Source of the DNA: Hymenobacter nivis
GTDB lineage: Bacteria; Bacteroidota; Bacteroidia; Cytophagales; Hymenobacteraceae
Direction: 5' to 3'
Assembly (NCBI RefSeq): GCF_003149515.1
Contig: NZ_CP029145.1
Coordinates: forward strand, 930,001-994,000
DNA: 64,000 nucleotides
Shown here: positions 40,759-49,765 of the stretch, in pieces
Layout: the number at the start of each line of letters is the position of its first letter
How positions within the stretch are numbered: the stretch's first letter is position 1
Made by a program: the position numbers and the translations under genes
Notes under the pieces: model-generated
Seen by the model: only the letters and a program-made list of their open reading frames with translations
What the model was told of the DNA's origin: nothing
Databases searched by the model: none

Positions 40759-41544
40759 ATGCTCACCAAACGCCTCATTGCCTGCCTTGATGTGCAGAAC
40801 GGCCGCACCGTCAAGGGCACAAACTTCGTGAACCTGCGTGATGCCGGCGACCCCGTGGCTCTGGCCGCCCGCTACGCCCAGGAGGGCATCGACGAGCTGG
40901 TGCTGCTCGACATCACGGCTACTGTGGAAAAGCGGCGCACGCTGATCGAGCTGGTGCGCAACGTGGCCCGCGAGGTCAATATTCCCTTCACCGTGGGCGG
41001 GGGCATCGGGGCAGTGGCCGACGTGGAGGCTCTGCTGCTGAGCGGGGCCGATAAGGTGAGCCTGAACTCCTCCGTGCTGCGCGAGCCGGGGCTGATCGAC
41101 GCGCTGGCCCGGCGCTTCGGCAGCCAGTGCATCGTGGTGGCCGTGGATGCCCGCCAAACCAACGCCGCCGCCGCGGACCCTGCCGACGAGGCGTGGGAAG
41201 TATACACCCACGGCGGCCGCCAAGCCGCCGGGCGTGAGGCTGTGGCTTGGTGCCGCGAGGCCGCCGACCGCGGCGCGGGCGAGTTGCTGCTCACCTCCAT
41301 GAGCCACGACGGCACCCGCGACGGCTACGCCCTGGGTCTGACCCGGGCTGTGGCGGCGGCCGTGGGCGTGCCGGTGGTAGCCTCGGGTGGGGCGGGGGCG
41401 GCCCCGCACTTCCGCGACGTGCTGGCCCCCGGCGGGGCCGATGCGGCCCTGGCGGCTAGCGTGTTCCACTTCGGCGACTTGTCGGTGGCCCGCCTCAAAA
41501 CCTATTTGTTGGCCGAAGGCGTGGCCATGCGCCCGGTCGGGTAG
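40759..41544 (+). CDS. hisF: Imidazole glycerol phosphate synthase, cyclase subunit
   Basis: 261 residues from ATG 40759. TIM barrel that uses ammonia from HisH to form imidazole glycerol phosphate and AICAR. MLTKRLIACLDVQNGRTVKGTNF with catalytic Asp, ELVLLDITATVEKR, FTVGGGIGAVADVEALLLSGADKVSLNS, CIVVAVDARQTN, GELLLTSMSHDGTRDGYAL with the second catalytic Asp, VVASGGAGAAPHF. Ends with DLSVARLKTYLLAEGVAMR. The TTSM-type strand follows the family. Acts with hisH in the same transcript. Confidence 0.96.
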   Translation: MLTKRLIACLDVQNGRTVKGTNFVNLRDAGDPVALAARYAQEGIDELVLLDITATVEKRRTLIELVRNVAREVNIPFTVGGGIGAVADVEALLLSGADKVSLNSSVLREPGLIDALARRFGSQCIVVAVDARQTNAAAADPADEAWEVYTHGGRQAAGREAVAWCREAADRGAGELLLTSMSHDGTRDGYALGLTRAVAAAVGVPVVASGGAGAAPHFRDVLAPGGADAALAASVFHFGDLSVARLKTYLLAEGVAMRPVG

Positions 41545-41680
41545 GGGCCCGGCCGCCGGGGTTCCCGCTGCTCAAGCGGCGCTTCGGGGCGAACTTTGTT
41601 GCTTTCTGGTGCGTGGGGGTCCCCGCTGTCTGCTGCGCGAAACATCCGCCCGCACCGTTCCTATTACTACTGTTTGTACT

Positions 41681-42355
41681 ATGGCCACTGGCTCTGCTTC
41701 CGATACTCTTGTTCCGCTCGATGCGCTGCGCTTCGATGCTGCCACCGGCTTGGCGCCCGCCGTGGTCCAGGACGCCGCCACCGGGCAGGTGCTCATGCTG
41801 GGTTACTTTAATGCCGACGCCTGGGCTCAAACCCGGCGCGAGCAGCGCGTCACGTTCTTTTCCCGCTCTAAAAACCGCCTGTGGACCAAGGGCGAGAGCA
41901 GCGGCAACTTCCTGGAAGTCGTGAGCCTGCACATCGACTGCGACGCTGACACGGTGCTGGTGCGCGTCCTGCCGGCGGGCCCCACCTGCCACCGGGGCTA
42001 CATAAGCTGCTTCGAGCAGCCGGGCCAGGCCGTGGCTCCGGTAGCTCCCGTGGGCTTCCTGGCTGGCCTGGAGCGCCTGATTGTGGACCGCCGCGCCAAC
42101 CCTGGGGCTGCACCGGGTTCTTATACCGTGTCGCTGTTTAATAAGGGCTTGCCCAAAATTGCCCAGAAAGTGGGGGAGGAGGCCGTGGAAACTGTCATTG
42201 ATGCGGTGGCCGGCCACCGCGACACGCTGCCCGGCGAAGTAGCCGACTTGCTATTCCACCTGATAGTGTTGTTGGTTGCCACTGGTGTCCCGCTCGCAGA
42301 GGTGCTGGCCACGTTGCAATTCCGGCACCTGGGTCCTCGGCGGGGCGAAGAGTAG
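41681..42355 (+). CDS. hisIE: Fused phosphoribosyl-AMP cyclohydrolase / PR-ATP pyrophosphatase
   Basis: 224 residues from ATG 41681. N-terminal HisI (about 1-120: VQDAATGQVLMLGYFNADAW, VTFFSRSKNRLWTKGESSGNFLEVVSLHIDCDADTVLV, GPTCHRGYISCF with the zinc Cys residues) and C-terminal HisE (about 125-224: LERLIVDRRANP, GLPKIAQKVGEEAVETVIDA, EVADLLFHLIVLLVATGVPLAEVLATLQ), the second and third steps. Last gene of the operon; a strong terminator follows 33 bases on. The 136-base gap after hisF is the longest inside the late part of the operon and holds no visible signal. Confidence 0.96.
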   Translation: MATGSASDTLVPLDALRFDAATGLAPAVVQDAATGQVLMLGYFNADAWAQTRREQRVTFFSRSKNRLWTKGESSGNFLEVVSLHIDCDADTVLVRVLPAGPTCHRGYISCFEQPGQAVAPVAPVGFLAGLERLIVDRRANPGAAPGSYTVSLFNKGLPKIAQKVGEEAVETVIDAVAGHRDTLPGEVADLLFHLIVLLVATGVPLAEVLATLQFRHLGPRRGEE

Positions 42356-42387
42356 TTCGGTTTGCGTTAACTGCTGAATCCCGCGTA

Positions 42388-42431
42388 ATCAAAAAGGCTC
42401 GACCGCATTTGTGCAGTCGAGCCTTTTTGAT
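42388..42431. terminator. Perfect 16-bp hairpin terminator of the his operon
   Basis: Arms 42388-42403 (ATCAAAAAGGCTCGAC) and 42416-42431 are perfectly complementary; T5 on one side and A5 on the other make it bidirectional, serving also the converging gene that ends at 42478. Confidence 0.92.
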
Positions 42432-42477
42432 GGCAAAAAGCTAAATCGTTACTTAACATAATTATAAAACAAGTTAA

Positions 42478-43446
42478 TTATACTCTTAATTGGCGTCGTA
42501 TTTTCTCCAGTAACCCTTGTACCAGTAGTAGATCGTCCTCGTGGGTGATTTCCAGCTGCGTGTCGATGCCTGGTCCTGCGAGGTGAATCGTGAACTGGGT
42601 GCCGGATATTGGGACAGGTACGATTGCCGGCACAGGTAAGGACCGGGCCGTTGCAGCTGGATAGGCAGCCCGGGGAACGGCCGGTGGGTTGGGTGTCGGT
42701 TGTGGTGCAGCAGTTGCGGCAGGGACTGGTGTTGCGTTGGGCATCTCGAGTGCGCCCCCTCCGAGTCCAAACAGGTTTGCTACAGCGTCTGTAGGGCCTG
42801 GTGTTGGGGTGTGACGGGTCGCAGGTGGGGGGTTAAGTGTTAAAGCGGGCTCTCCCCCTTCAATGCCCGCAACGCTTCTGGTGGGTTCCCTGTTGGCAGT
42901 CGGTGTGCGAAAGGAATTTGCCGCCGGTGTGGGGGAGGCCAGTTCGCGGCGGGGCGGAGCCTGTGCGGCCAATTGGTCAATGTCGGCCACGGTGTTGTGC
43001 TCGTCGAGCAGGCCAACTGCGCGGGCACCTTCTGCGAAAGCCTTTGCCACGGCTGCGGCGTTTATTTCTTCCACGTCGAATTCGCGGATGAGCATTACGT
43101 CCAGCATTTGCACGGGCAATTCCCGCTGGCGGAATTTGCGGCATAGCTGTGTAAACAAAGGTGGCGTTAGGAAGGCCTCCCGGTGAAATAGCAGTTCTTC
43201 CTGCTTGTCGTAGGCGTGCTTGATGCGGCGGAACAGGGTGGTGGTGCTCAGCAATTCGCGCTTGCTCGTGAGCAGCCCAAACTTAACGGCCGATCCCACA
43301 ATGGCCTTAAATGAGCCGCTAACCTTGCGGTCAAGCTTGCGGGCGCAGGTTTCGAGGGCACACTTGCCACCGGTGTCGTCCACGACTTCCGCTACTTCCC
43401 AGGCGCTGGCGTATGTAGTACGGGGGTAGTCTATAAGTTTAGGCAT
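42478..43446 (-). CDS. Hypothetical protein with winged-helix-like N-domain and Pro-rich linker
   Basis: 322 residues. N-terminal 150 residues are helical and look like a tandem winged-helix unit (WEVAEVVDDTGGKCALETCARKLDRKVSGSFKAIVGSAVKFGLLTSKRELLSTT, LFRRIKHAYDKQEELLFHREAFLTPPLFTQLCRKFRQRELP). Residues about 165-270 are Pro/Thr/Ala-rich and disordered; the last 50 form a small domain (FTIHLAGPGIDTQLEITHEDDLLLVQGLLEKIRRQL). I do not recognise the family. The region upstream of its ATG is packed with AAAGTAYA repeats, so a DNA-binding, self-regulating role is possible. No signal peptide or membrane segment. Confidence 0.65.
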   Translation of the reverse strand: MPKLIDYPRTTYASAWEVAEVVDDTGGKCALETCARKLDRKVSGSFKAIVGSAVKFGLLTSKRELLSTTTLFRRIKHAYDKQEELLFHREAFLTPPLFTQLCRKFRQRELPVQMLDVMLIREFDVEEINAAAVAKAFAEGARAVGLLDEHNTVADIDQLAAQAPPRRELASPTPAANSFRTPTANREPTRSVAGIEGGEPALTLNPPPATRHTPTPGPTDAVANLFGLGGGALEMPNATPVPAATAAPQPTPNPPAVPRAAYPAATARSLPVPAIVPVPISGTQFTIHLAGPGIDTQLEITHEDDLLLVQGLLEKIRRQLRV

Positions 43447-43466
43447 AGTATCAAGGATTAGGGTAT

Positions 43467-43600
43467 AAAGTACGGAAGTATTACACAGGTAAAGAAAAAA
43501 AAGTTAGCATTCAGATATAAAGTATAAAAAAGTACAAAGTATAATATTATTTATACTTTTTATACTAATGAATACTTTCCCACGCCTTTTAATATACTTT
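43467..43600. promoter_or_regulatory. Cluster of AAAGTAYA repeats upstream of the 42478-43446 gene
   Basis: Direct copies at 43467 (AAAGTACG), 43519 (AAAGTATA), 43529 (AAAGTACA) and 43536 (AAAGTATA), and inverted copies at 43552-43559 (TATACTTT), 43571-43578 (ATACTTTC-type) and 43592-43600 (ATATACTTT). 43536-43543 and 43552-43559 form a palindrome with an 8-base spacer. Looks like an operator field or iteron-like array. Confidence 0.5.
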
Positions 43601-44261
43601 TTTTTCTTATGGAGTTCTTATTGTCACCCTAAATACACCTGCTAAAAAATTGGTCTATAAAAATATATTTATGACTTGCATTGAGACTGTGGGAGGGGAT
43701 ACCCGCTACAACTCGAAAAACGCCATTGCGGGAGGACCTTAAGAAATTCAGGCAACTCAGATACTATGGCCGCCCAAACAAAAACCCTACACTGTATCGG
43801 ACACAGCAATTGCTTTCGCGTCCACACAAGGGGCACTGCACTTAAAACTCGTAAAAAGCTCGCTAGCCGCGAAGCCAGAAACAAGCACAGGAGCTTCGAG
43901 CATTTTAGAGGTGCGTATTCGCTGCTGTTGATTTGTGAACGCGACACGGATTTCTATTACTGAAAAACTGATTTAAGGTACACCTTGGCAGAACCTAATC
44001 ATCAAAAAGATAAGCGCACCGTTGAATTCAATCGCCAGGCAGCAATGCGAATGCACACATTACTGATAAAAACCAGTCAAGCTCTCATCAGAACCAGTGG
44101 CATATTGACACCAAGATGGCAGCAACAAACCAGAACAGCCTAATCGCGAACAAAACAGCGGATCAGTTATTTGTCTTATAATTTATATTATGTTAAATTG
44201 ATCTACTTTAATTACGGGCCTTCGCCCCAAGAACCCTTCCCTGCTACCCAGGGTGGCAACA
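43601..44261. other. Intergenic, no convincing gene
   Basis: About 660 AT-rich bases. Short ORFs on both strands (for example a 92-codon minus-strand frame at 43669-43947) show no protein-like features. No tRNA or hairpin found until the terminator at 44262. Confidence 0.45.
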
Positions 44262-44301
44262 AAAAAAGGCCCAGACGTCAAACGACGGCCGGGCCTTTTT
44301 T
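44262..44301 (-). terminator. Terminator of the TPR gene
   Basis: Outer arms 44262-44272 (AAAAAAGGCCC) and 44291-44301 (GGGCCTTTTTT) with an inner CGTC/GACG pairing. On the minus strand the stem is followed by T6, 25 bases after the TPR stop. Confidence 0.85.
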
Positions 44302-44325
44302 ACTCATACTCGATTTACAGACCGA

Positions 44326-45492
44326 CTACTTCTTCAGCTTAGCGCTGAGACGCTCCGAGTCAGCAGTACGACCGAGGCGGAAGTACACTTTCTGCAAGGT
44401 TTGCATCACGGCCGTGTCGTCGGGCTTGATTTGCAGCGCTTTTTCAAAGTACGGCACACTGTCCTCGAAATACTTTTTGCCTTGGACCTCGTATTTTTTG
44501 CCCGACACCTGGTAAGTTTTCAGGTCCATTTTGCTGGCCTTGGTATAGGCTTCGGCCGCTTTATTATAGTTGTACACGCCCAGGTTATACTGCGCGTCGA
44601 AATTATTCGGGTCGGCGGTGATGGCTTTTTGGTAAGCTGCCGACGCTTCCGCGGGCTGCTTGTTGCGGTCGTACACCCCGCCCAGCACTGCGTACAGGTT
44701 CGAGGCATTAGCTGGGTCGGCGGCAATGGCCTTGTTGATTTTTTCGATGGCTTCGTTGCCGCGGCCCGTGGTCAGGTACACGTTCAACTCCTCCAGCATA
44801 AAGTTTTTGTTGTTGGGATACGCGGCCAAGGCCTGCTGCAACACCTTGGTGGCCTCGGCCTCGTTTTTGTCCTGACGGGCAATCTGGAGCAGGCGGTTAT
44901 AGACCTGCACCGGGGCCGGCTTAGCCTTGTAGGCCTCCATGCCCAGCAGCTGATTGTAGGTGGCCTTTGCCCCCACAAAGTCCTGCTTCGCATCTTGGGC
45001 ATAGGCCGAGTACAGCACAGCAGTGGTGTCAGTCGGGTTCAGCTTCGAGGCAAGCTGGTAGCTGGCAATGGCCTTGTCGTAGTCCTTGCCATTGTAAGCT
45101 TCCACGCCGGCGTTGAAGGCCTGGCCGTAGAGGTTCTGGAGCTGGGGCACGGCCAGCTTGCCGTATTCACCGGTTTTGGTATCAAGCTCGATGGTTTTGT
45201 TGAACGACTCGGATGCCTTTTGCAGGCCCTCGCCCGGCTGCAGCTGCTTGCCGTAGATGGGGCTGCCTAGCATTTGGGCATAAATGTCGCCACGGGTGTA
45301 CCAGGTTTTGGCCTTGCCACTGGTTTTAGCGTCGAGCACCGCCTTATCGATTTCGGTGCGGGCCTTGTCGAGCAGGCCGGTTTTCTGGTTCAGCAGCGCG
45401 TTGGTTACGGCCGAGTTCTGGGCCTGCGCCGCGTCGGGCGCGACGGCGGCCAAAGCAGCGGCCACGGCCAGGGTCAAAAGAACTTTCTTCAT
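44326..45492 (-). CDS. Secreted tetratricopeptide-repeat protein
   Basis: 388 residues from ATG 45492. Signal peptide (MKKVLLTLAVAAALAAVAPDAAQAQ), then a chain of TPR-like helix pairs: YNGKDYDKAIASYQLASKLNPTD, YGQAFNAGVEAYNG, RNKQPAEASAAYQKAITADPNNFDAQYNLGVYNYNKA, FEDSVPYFEKALQIKPDDTAVMQTLQKVYFRLGR. Likely a periplasmic protein that scaffolds a complex. Upstream a minus-strand TACTTTTG box lies at 45637-45644. It follows gyrA on the same strand but has its own promoter and terminator. Confidence 0.87.
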   Translation of the reverse strand: MKKVLLTLAVAAALAAVAPDAAQAQNSAVTNALLNQKTGLLDKARTEIDKAVLDAKTSGKAKTWYTRGDIYAQMLGSPIYGKQLQPGEGLQKASESFNKTIELDTKTGEYGKLAVPQLQNLYGQAFNAGVEAYNGKDYDKAIASYQLASKLNPTDTTAVLYSAYAQDAKQDFVGAKATYNQLLGMEAYKAKPAPVQVYNRLLQIARQDKNEAEATKVLQQALAAYPNNKNFMLEELNVYLTTGRGNEAIEKINKAIAADPANASNLYAVLGGVYDRNKQPAEASAAYQKAITADPNNFDAQYNLGVYNYNKAAEAYTKASKMDLKTYQVSGKKYEVQGKKYFEDSVPYFEKALQIKPDDTAVMQTLQKVYFRLGRTADSERLSAKLKK

Positions 45493-45636
45493 GATGGAAA
45501 ACAGTTGCGCGCCGAAGCGCGGTGGCTCCGGGCGCGACGCGCCCGGCAGGGTGAAGGAAAAAAAGCAGCGCCCGGTGCACCCGCCGTCCGCGGGACCGGA
45601 CCTACCTAAAGCGCAAAAAACGCGCCGTTGGCTGCT

Positions 45637-45644
45637 CAAAAGTA
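45637..45644 (-). promoter_or_regulatory. -7 box (TACTTTTG) of the TPR gene
   Basis: Minus-strand TAnnTTTG match in the gyrA-TPR gap, about 145 bases before the TPR start, giving a long GC-rich 5' leader. Confidence 0.45.
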
Positions 45645-45706
45645 AAGGGAGCGCAGCAAATGCCCCGCCCCCTCCTACTTTTTTTGCACAAAGACCTAAC
45701 GCGACC

Positions 45707-48280
45707 CTAGTCGGCGTCGTCGGTACCCAACGCGTCAACTGTGGCGTCGGGTGCCAGCGGGGCGACCACGGAGGCCTCTACCGCATCGTCGGGGCCCCCA
45801 GCGGGCAACCCGTCAACCGATTCCACGGCTTCGGCGTCGTCGGCCGTTACTTTGGCCACCGACGAAATAGCGTCGTTGGTGCCAATTTTCAGCAGGCGCA
45901 CGCCCTGAGTGGCGCGGCCGATGGTGCGCAAGTCGCTCATACGCAAGCGAATGGTAATACCCGACTTGTTGATAATCATCAAATCGTCCGTGTCGTTCAC
46001 ATCTTTAATGGCCACCAACGGGCCGGTTTTGTCAGTAATGTTCATGGCCCGCACGCCCTTGCCACCGCGATTGGTGATACGGTATTCGTCGAGAGCGCTG
46101 CGCTTGCCGTAGCCGTTCTCACTCACCACCAGCAGCTCCTGAGTAGGGTCGGCGATGCACACCATGCCCACCACCCGGTCGCCGGGGGCCTCAGATAGGG
46201 TAATGCCGCGCACGCCGGCCGCCGCCCGGCCCATGGTCCGCACCTTGGCTTCGTTAAAGCGTACGGTGCGGCCCGAGCGCAGGGCCAGCACCACTTCGGC
46301 GTTGGGGGCCAGCAGCTGCACGTCGAGGATACGGTCGCCTTCGTTGATGGTGATGGCGTTGATGCCCGCCGTGCGGGGCCGCGAATAGGCCTCCAGCGGG
46401 GTTTTTTTCACCGTGCCCTGCTCGGTGCAAAACATGAGATAGGTGTTCTCCAGGTAATCCGGGTCCTTAAGGCCCCGCACGTTGAGCACCGAGCGAATCT
46501 TATCCTCGCGCGGAATCTCAATCAGGTTCTGGATGGGCAAGCCCTTGGTGGCCTTCCCGCCTTCCGGAACCTCGTACACCTTCAGCCAGAACACACGGCC
46601 CAGCTCAGTGAAGAAGAGCAGGTACTCATGGGTGGTGGCCACAAACATGTGCTCCGTGAAGTCGTCCTTCTTGCTCAGGGCCCCACGAGCCCCCAGGCCG
46701 CCCCGGGCCTGGGCCCGGTACTCGTCCAAGTTGGTGCGCTTGACGTAGCCCTCGCGGCTCACGGTAATGACCATGGCCTCGTCGGCAATCATGTCCTCGG
46801 TCGAGAAATCGCCGCCGGCATAGTTGATGTCCGTACGGCGGGCGTCGCCGTAGCGGTCACGCAACTCCAGTAGCTCGGTTTTGATGATGCCGCGCTGCAG
46901 CTCCTCCGAGGCCAGCACAGCCTGAAAGTGATCGATCTCGCGCATCAGGCCCTCGTACTCGGCCACGATTTTGTCGCGCTCCAGACCCGTGAGGCGTTGC
47001 AGACGCAAATCGAGAATGGCGCGGGCCTGCACCTCGCTCAGGGCGAAGCGGGCAATGAGTTGGGCCCGGGCCAGGTCGCCGTCACGCGAGCTGCGGATCA
47101 GAGCAATAACCTCGTCGAGGTGGTCGAGGGCGATGAGCAGGCCTTCGAGAATGTGGGCCCGCTTCTGGGCCTCGGCCAGCTCGAAGCGCGTGCGGCGCAC
47201 GACGACTTCGCCGCGGTGCTCCACGAAGTAGTGAATCAGCTCGCGCAGGTTCAGCGTCATCGGCCGGCCCTTCACCAGGCACACATTGTTCACGCCAAAC
47301 GAGCTTTGCAGCTGGGTATACTTGTAAAGGTTGTTGAGCACCACTCCCGGCACGGCGTCGCGCTTGAGGTCGTACACAATGCGCATGCCGTCGCGGTCGC
47401 TCTCGTCGCGCAAATCGGCAATACCCTCAATTTTCTTCTCGTTGATGAGCGCGGCCGTCTTCTCGATCATCGACGCCTTGTTCACCATGTAGGGAATCTC
47501 GGTAACAATGATTTGCTCCTTGCCGGTTTTACTGGTTTCAAAGCGGGCTTTGGCGCGCATCACCACCCGGCCACGGCCAGTTTCGAAGGCCTGGCGCACG
47601 CCCTCGTAGCCGTAAATGGTGCCGCCGGTGGGGAAGTCCGGGGCCGTAACGTGCTCCATGAGCCCGGCCACGCTGATGGTGGGGTCCTCCAAATAGGCAA
47701 TGATGCCGCTCACGACCTCCGTGAGGTTGTGGGGGGCCATGTTGGTGGCCATGCCCACGGCAATGCCCGTAGTACCATTGAGCAGCAGATTCGGCAGCTT
47801 GGCCGGCAGCACGCTCGGCTCCTCCAGCGAGTCGTCGAAGTTGGGCTGAAAGTCCACCGTGTCCTTGTCTAGGTCGCCGAGCAGCTCGTCGGCGATGCGT
47901 TTAAGGCGGGCCTCGGTGTAGCGCATGGCGGCCGGCGAGTCGCCGTCGATGGAGCCAAAGTTGCCCTGGCCGTCCACCAGCGGGTAACGCAGACTCCAGT
48001 CCTGGGCCATGCGCACCATCGTGTCGTACACGCTGCTGTCGCCGTGCGGGTGATACTTGCCCAGCACTTCGCCCACGATGCGGGCCGATTTCTTGTGGGC
48101 CTTGGTGTAGGATACGCCCAGCTCGCTCATGCCGTAGAGCACGCGCCGGTGCACGGGCTTGAGGCCGTCGCGCACGTCGGGCAGCGCCCGCGAGATGATG
48201 ACCGACATCGAGTAGTCGATGTAGGCCCCGCGCATCTCGTCTTCGATATTGATCGGAATGATTTTTTCGCCGTCTGCCAT
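45707..48280 (-). CDS. gyrA: DNA gyrase subunit A
   Basis: Introduces negative supercoils with GyrB using a Tyr-DNA covalent step. 857 residues from ATG 48280. N-terminal [28 protein letters not shown], quinolone region [10 protein letters not shown] (Ser82, Asp86, wild-type-like residues), catalytic Tyr121 in [10 protein letters not shown], and a C-terminal six-bladed pinwheel with repeats such as [24 protein letters not shown] and [12 protein letters not shown]. The final 50 residues are acidic and Ala-rich. An upstream near-match TACCTTGG lies about 90 bases before the start. Called gyrA rather than parC because of the intact GyrA box ([10 protein letters not shown]). Confidence 0.95.
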   Translation of the reverse strand: MADGEKIIPINIEDEMRGAYIDYSMSVIISRALPDVRDGLKPVHRRVLYGMSELGVSYTKAHKKSARIVGEVLGKYHPHGDSSVYDTMVRMAQDWSLRYPLVDGQGNFGSIDGDSPAAMRYTEARLKRIADELLGDLDKDTVDFQPNFDDSLEEPSVLPAKLPNLLLNGTTGIAVGMATNMAPHNLTEVVSGIIAYLEDPTISVAGLMEHVTAPDFPTGGTIYGYEGVRQAFETGRGRVVMRAKARFETSKTGKEQIIVTEIPYMVNKASMIEKTAALINEKKIEGIADLRDESDRDGMRIVYDLKRDAVPGVVLNNLYKYTQLQSSFGVNNVCLVKGRPMTLNLRELIHYFVEHRGEVVVRRTRFELAEAQKRAHILEGLLIALDHLDEVIALIRSSRDGDLARAQLIARFALSEVQARAILDLRLQRLTGLERDKIVAEYEGLMREIDHFQAVLASEELQRGIIKTELLELRDRYGDARRTDINYAGGDFSTEDMIADEAMVITVSREGYVKRTNLDEYRAQARGGLGARGALSKKDDFTEHMFVATTHEYLLFFTELGRVFWLKVYEVPEGGKATKGLPIQNLIEIPREDKIRSVLNVRGLKDPDYLENTYLMFCTEQGTVKKTPLEAYSRPRTAGINAITINEGDRILDVQLLAPNAEVVLALRSGRTVRFNEAKVRTMGRAAAGVRGITLSEAPGDRVVGMVCIADPTQELLVVSENGYGKRSALDEYRITNRGGKGVRAMNITDKTGPLVAIKDVNDTDDLMIINKSGITIRLRMSDLRTIGRATQGVRLLKIGTNDAISSVAKVTADDAEAVESVDGLPAGGPDDAVEASVVAPLAPDATVDALGTDDAD

Positions 48281-48442
48281 ACCAGGTGAAAGAGCGGCCC
48301 GCCGGGCCCCACCGGGGCCCGCGCCGGCCGCGGGGTGAAGTGAACGCCGTCGTGTCGTTACGCCCGCCAAGGTACGCCAAAAAGCCCGTTCTAACAAGCC
48401 AGGCGGGCCTTTTGGTGGGGCTCCAGGGGCCCTGTCCTGTGC

Positions 48443-48694
48443 TTACTTCAGGGGCTTGCTGCGGTCGTTGAGGGGCTTGGCTCCCGAGGGCCCCGAGACA
48501 CGGATTTTCTCGCCCACAGCCGGGTTTTGCTTCTTCCACAGCGGCTGGCCGCGGTAGGTAGTGCCGTTGTGCAAGTGCTTCTTGCGCACGTGGCACGACT
48601 CGATGGGGCAGGTGCGGCAGCCGGCAGCGGCCAAGGCCAGCAGCCCACCCAGAGCCAGGGCCCGCAAACGGCAGGGAACAGTAGAGATGGCCAT
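48443..48694 (-). CDS. Small putative lipoprotein
   Basis: 83 residues. Signal peptide with lipobox [11 protein letters not shown]; Cys near residue 26 would carry the lipid. Three further Cys (CPIESC region) and a basic segment ([21 protein letters not shown]) follow, then [19 protein letters not shown]. No family recognised. Its own TAnnTTTG box lies at 48727-48734. The gene sits between gyrA and an HD hydrolase on the same strand. Confidence 0.72.
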   Translation of the reverse strand: MAISTVPCRLRALALGGLLALAAAGCRTCPIESCHVRKKHLHNGTTYRGQPLWKKQNPAVGEKIRVSGPSGAKPLNDRSKPLK

Positions 48695-48726
48695 AGCGAT
48701 AAGAATAAGTGGGAGCTGAAACGTAG

Positions 48727-48734
48727 CAAAGGTA
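48727..48734 (-). promoter_or_regulatory. -7 box (TACCTTTG) of the small lipoprotein gene
   Basis: Exact minus-strand TAnnTTTG match 32 bases before the ATG at 48694. Confidence 0.6.
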
Positions 48735-48784
48735 GCCGCCCCGCTCCTACCCGCGCGCCGGCCGGCTGGGACCCCAGCAAGGCC

Positions 48785-49432
48785 CTACGCCTCCCCGTCC
48801 CACTCGGCCAGGAACTGCGCCACGAAGGCTTCCATGTAGGCTTGGCGGCCGGCGGCGAGGATCCGGGCAGCGGGGGTTTGCAGACGCTCGTGCAGGTGCA
48901 GCAGCTTTTCGTAAAAGTGGTTGAGCGTGGGCGCGGTGCTTTGCTTATAGCTCTCAAACGAGGCGTGGGCCACCGGCGGCACGGCGGGGTCATGCAGCGG
49001 GCGGCCCTTATGGCCGCCGTAGGCAAAGGCCCGGGCAATGCCCACGGCCCCGATGGCGTCGAGCCGGTCGGCGTCCTGCACCAGGGCAGCCTCCACCGAC
49101 GACACCGGCGTGGGCACCCCCAGCCCCTTGAAGGACACCTCGCGAATGAGCGTTTCCACCCGGCCGATGAGGGCATCCGGAGCCCCCAGGCCAGCCAACC
49201 AGGCGCGGGCAGCGCGGGGCCCGGCCTCGTAGTCGCCGCCGTGGGCTTTCCAGTCGGCCACGTCGTGCAACAGGGCCCCCAGCTCGGTCAGCTCCGCGTC
49301 GGCCCCGGGCGAATCGGCCGCCAGGCGCCGCGCCAGCGCCCACACCCGGTGGATGTGGGCCCAGTCGTGGCCGCTGCCCTCGTGGCGAAACTTCTCTTCA
49401 ATGAACGCGGCGGTTGGGGCGATATAATCCAA
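48785..49432 (-). CDS. HD-domain phosphohydrolase
   Basis: 215 residues from TTG 49432. HD superfamily metal-dependent phosphohydrolase of the YedJ/PncC-like group: GSGHDWAHIHRVWALARRLA (first His and HxxH), ELGALLHDVADWK (the HD pair), VETLIREVSFKG, VQDADRLDAIGAVGIARAFAYGG (final Asp). Acts on an unknown phosphorylated small molecule. An in-frame ATG at 49609 would add 59 residues not typical of the family; the TTG before DYIAPTAAFIEEKF gives the normal start. Which start is used is open. Confidence 0.82.
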   Translation of the reverse strand: MDYIAPTAAFIEEKFRHEGSGHDWAHIHRVWALARRLAADSPGADAELTELGALLHDVADWKAHGGDYEAGPRAARAWLAGLGAPDALIGRVETLIREVSFKGLGVPTPVSSVEAALVQDADRLDAIGAVGIARAFAYGGHKGRPLHDPAVPPVAHASFESYKQSTAPTLNHFYEKLLHLHERLQTPAARILAAGRQAYMEAFVAQFLAEWDGEA

Positions 49433-49765
49433 ATGTGTAATAAGTAGAAGGTGACGCAACGACTCACCGCATTGCCTTGCCAGGGGCAAGTTTACGAACG
49501 AGTTTGTGGACGAGGGCCGTAAATATTGGGATTCATGGCCGCCCAATCGAATAATTACTGTGAAGATACTCCCCCAGGTAGCACCGATGAGCATTAACTC
49601 AATACTCAAATGTATAATTGAAAAAAGTAGCGGGTATTATGCATTTGAATAATAACTAATGTATTTAGTATAGCTCCGGCAGTAGCGCGCGCTTCGCGCT
49701 CACCAGGCAGGCCCGCTAGCCCCGCGGGAAACTGCGCCTTTTGCTACGGCCGGGTAACAGCCCCC
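49433..49765. other. Gap, no clear gene
   Basis: About 330 bases between the HD gene and the 3' end of the beta-helix gene. AT-rich in the middle. Holds only the possible N-terminal extension of the HD gene (to 49609). Confidence 0.4.

Noticed and set aside
43669..43947. 92-codon minus-strand frame in an intergenic gap
   Set aside because: No start context, no recognisable features, Cys/Leu-rich in a way that suggests chance; AT-rich region.
49433..49609. N-terminal extension of the HD-domain protein from ATG 49609
   Set aside because: Residues are not typical of the family and the TTG at 49432 gives the normal N-terminus; left open but not used.
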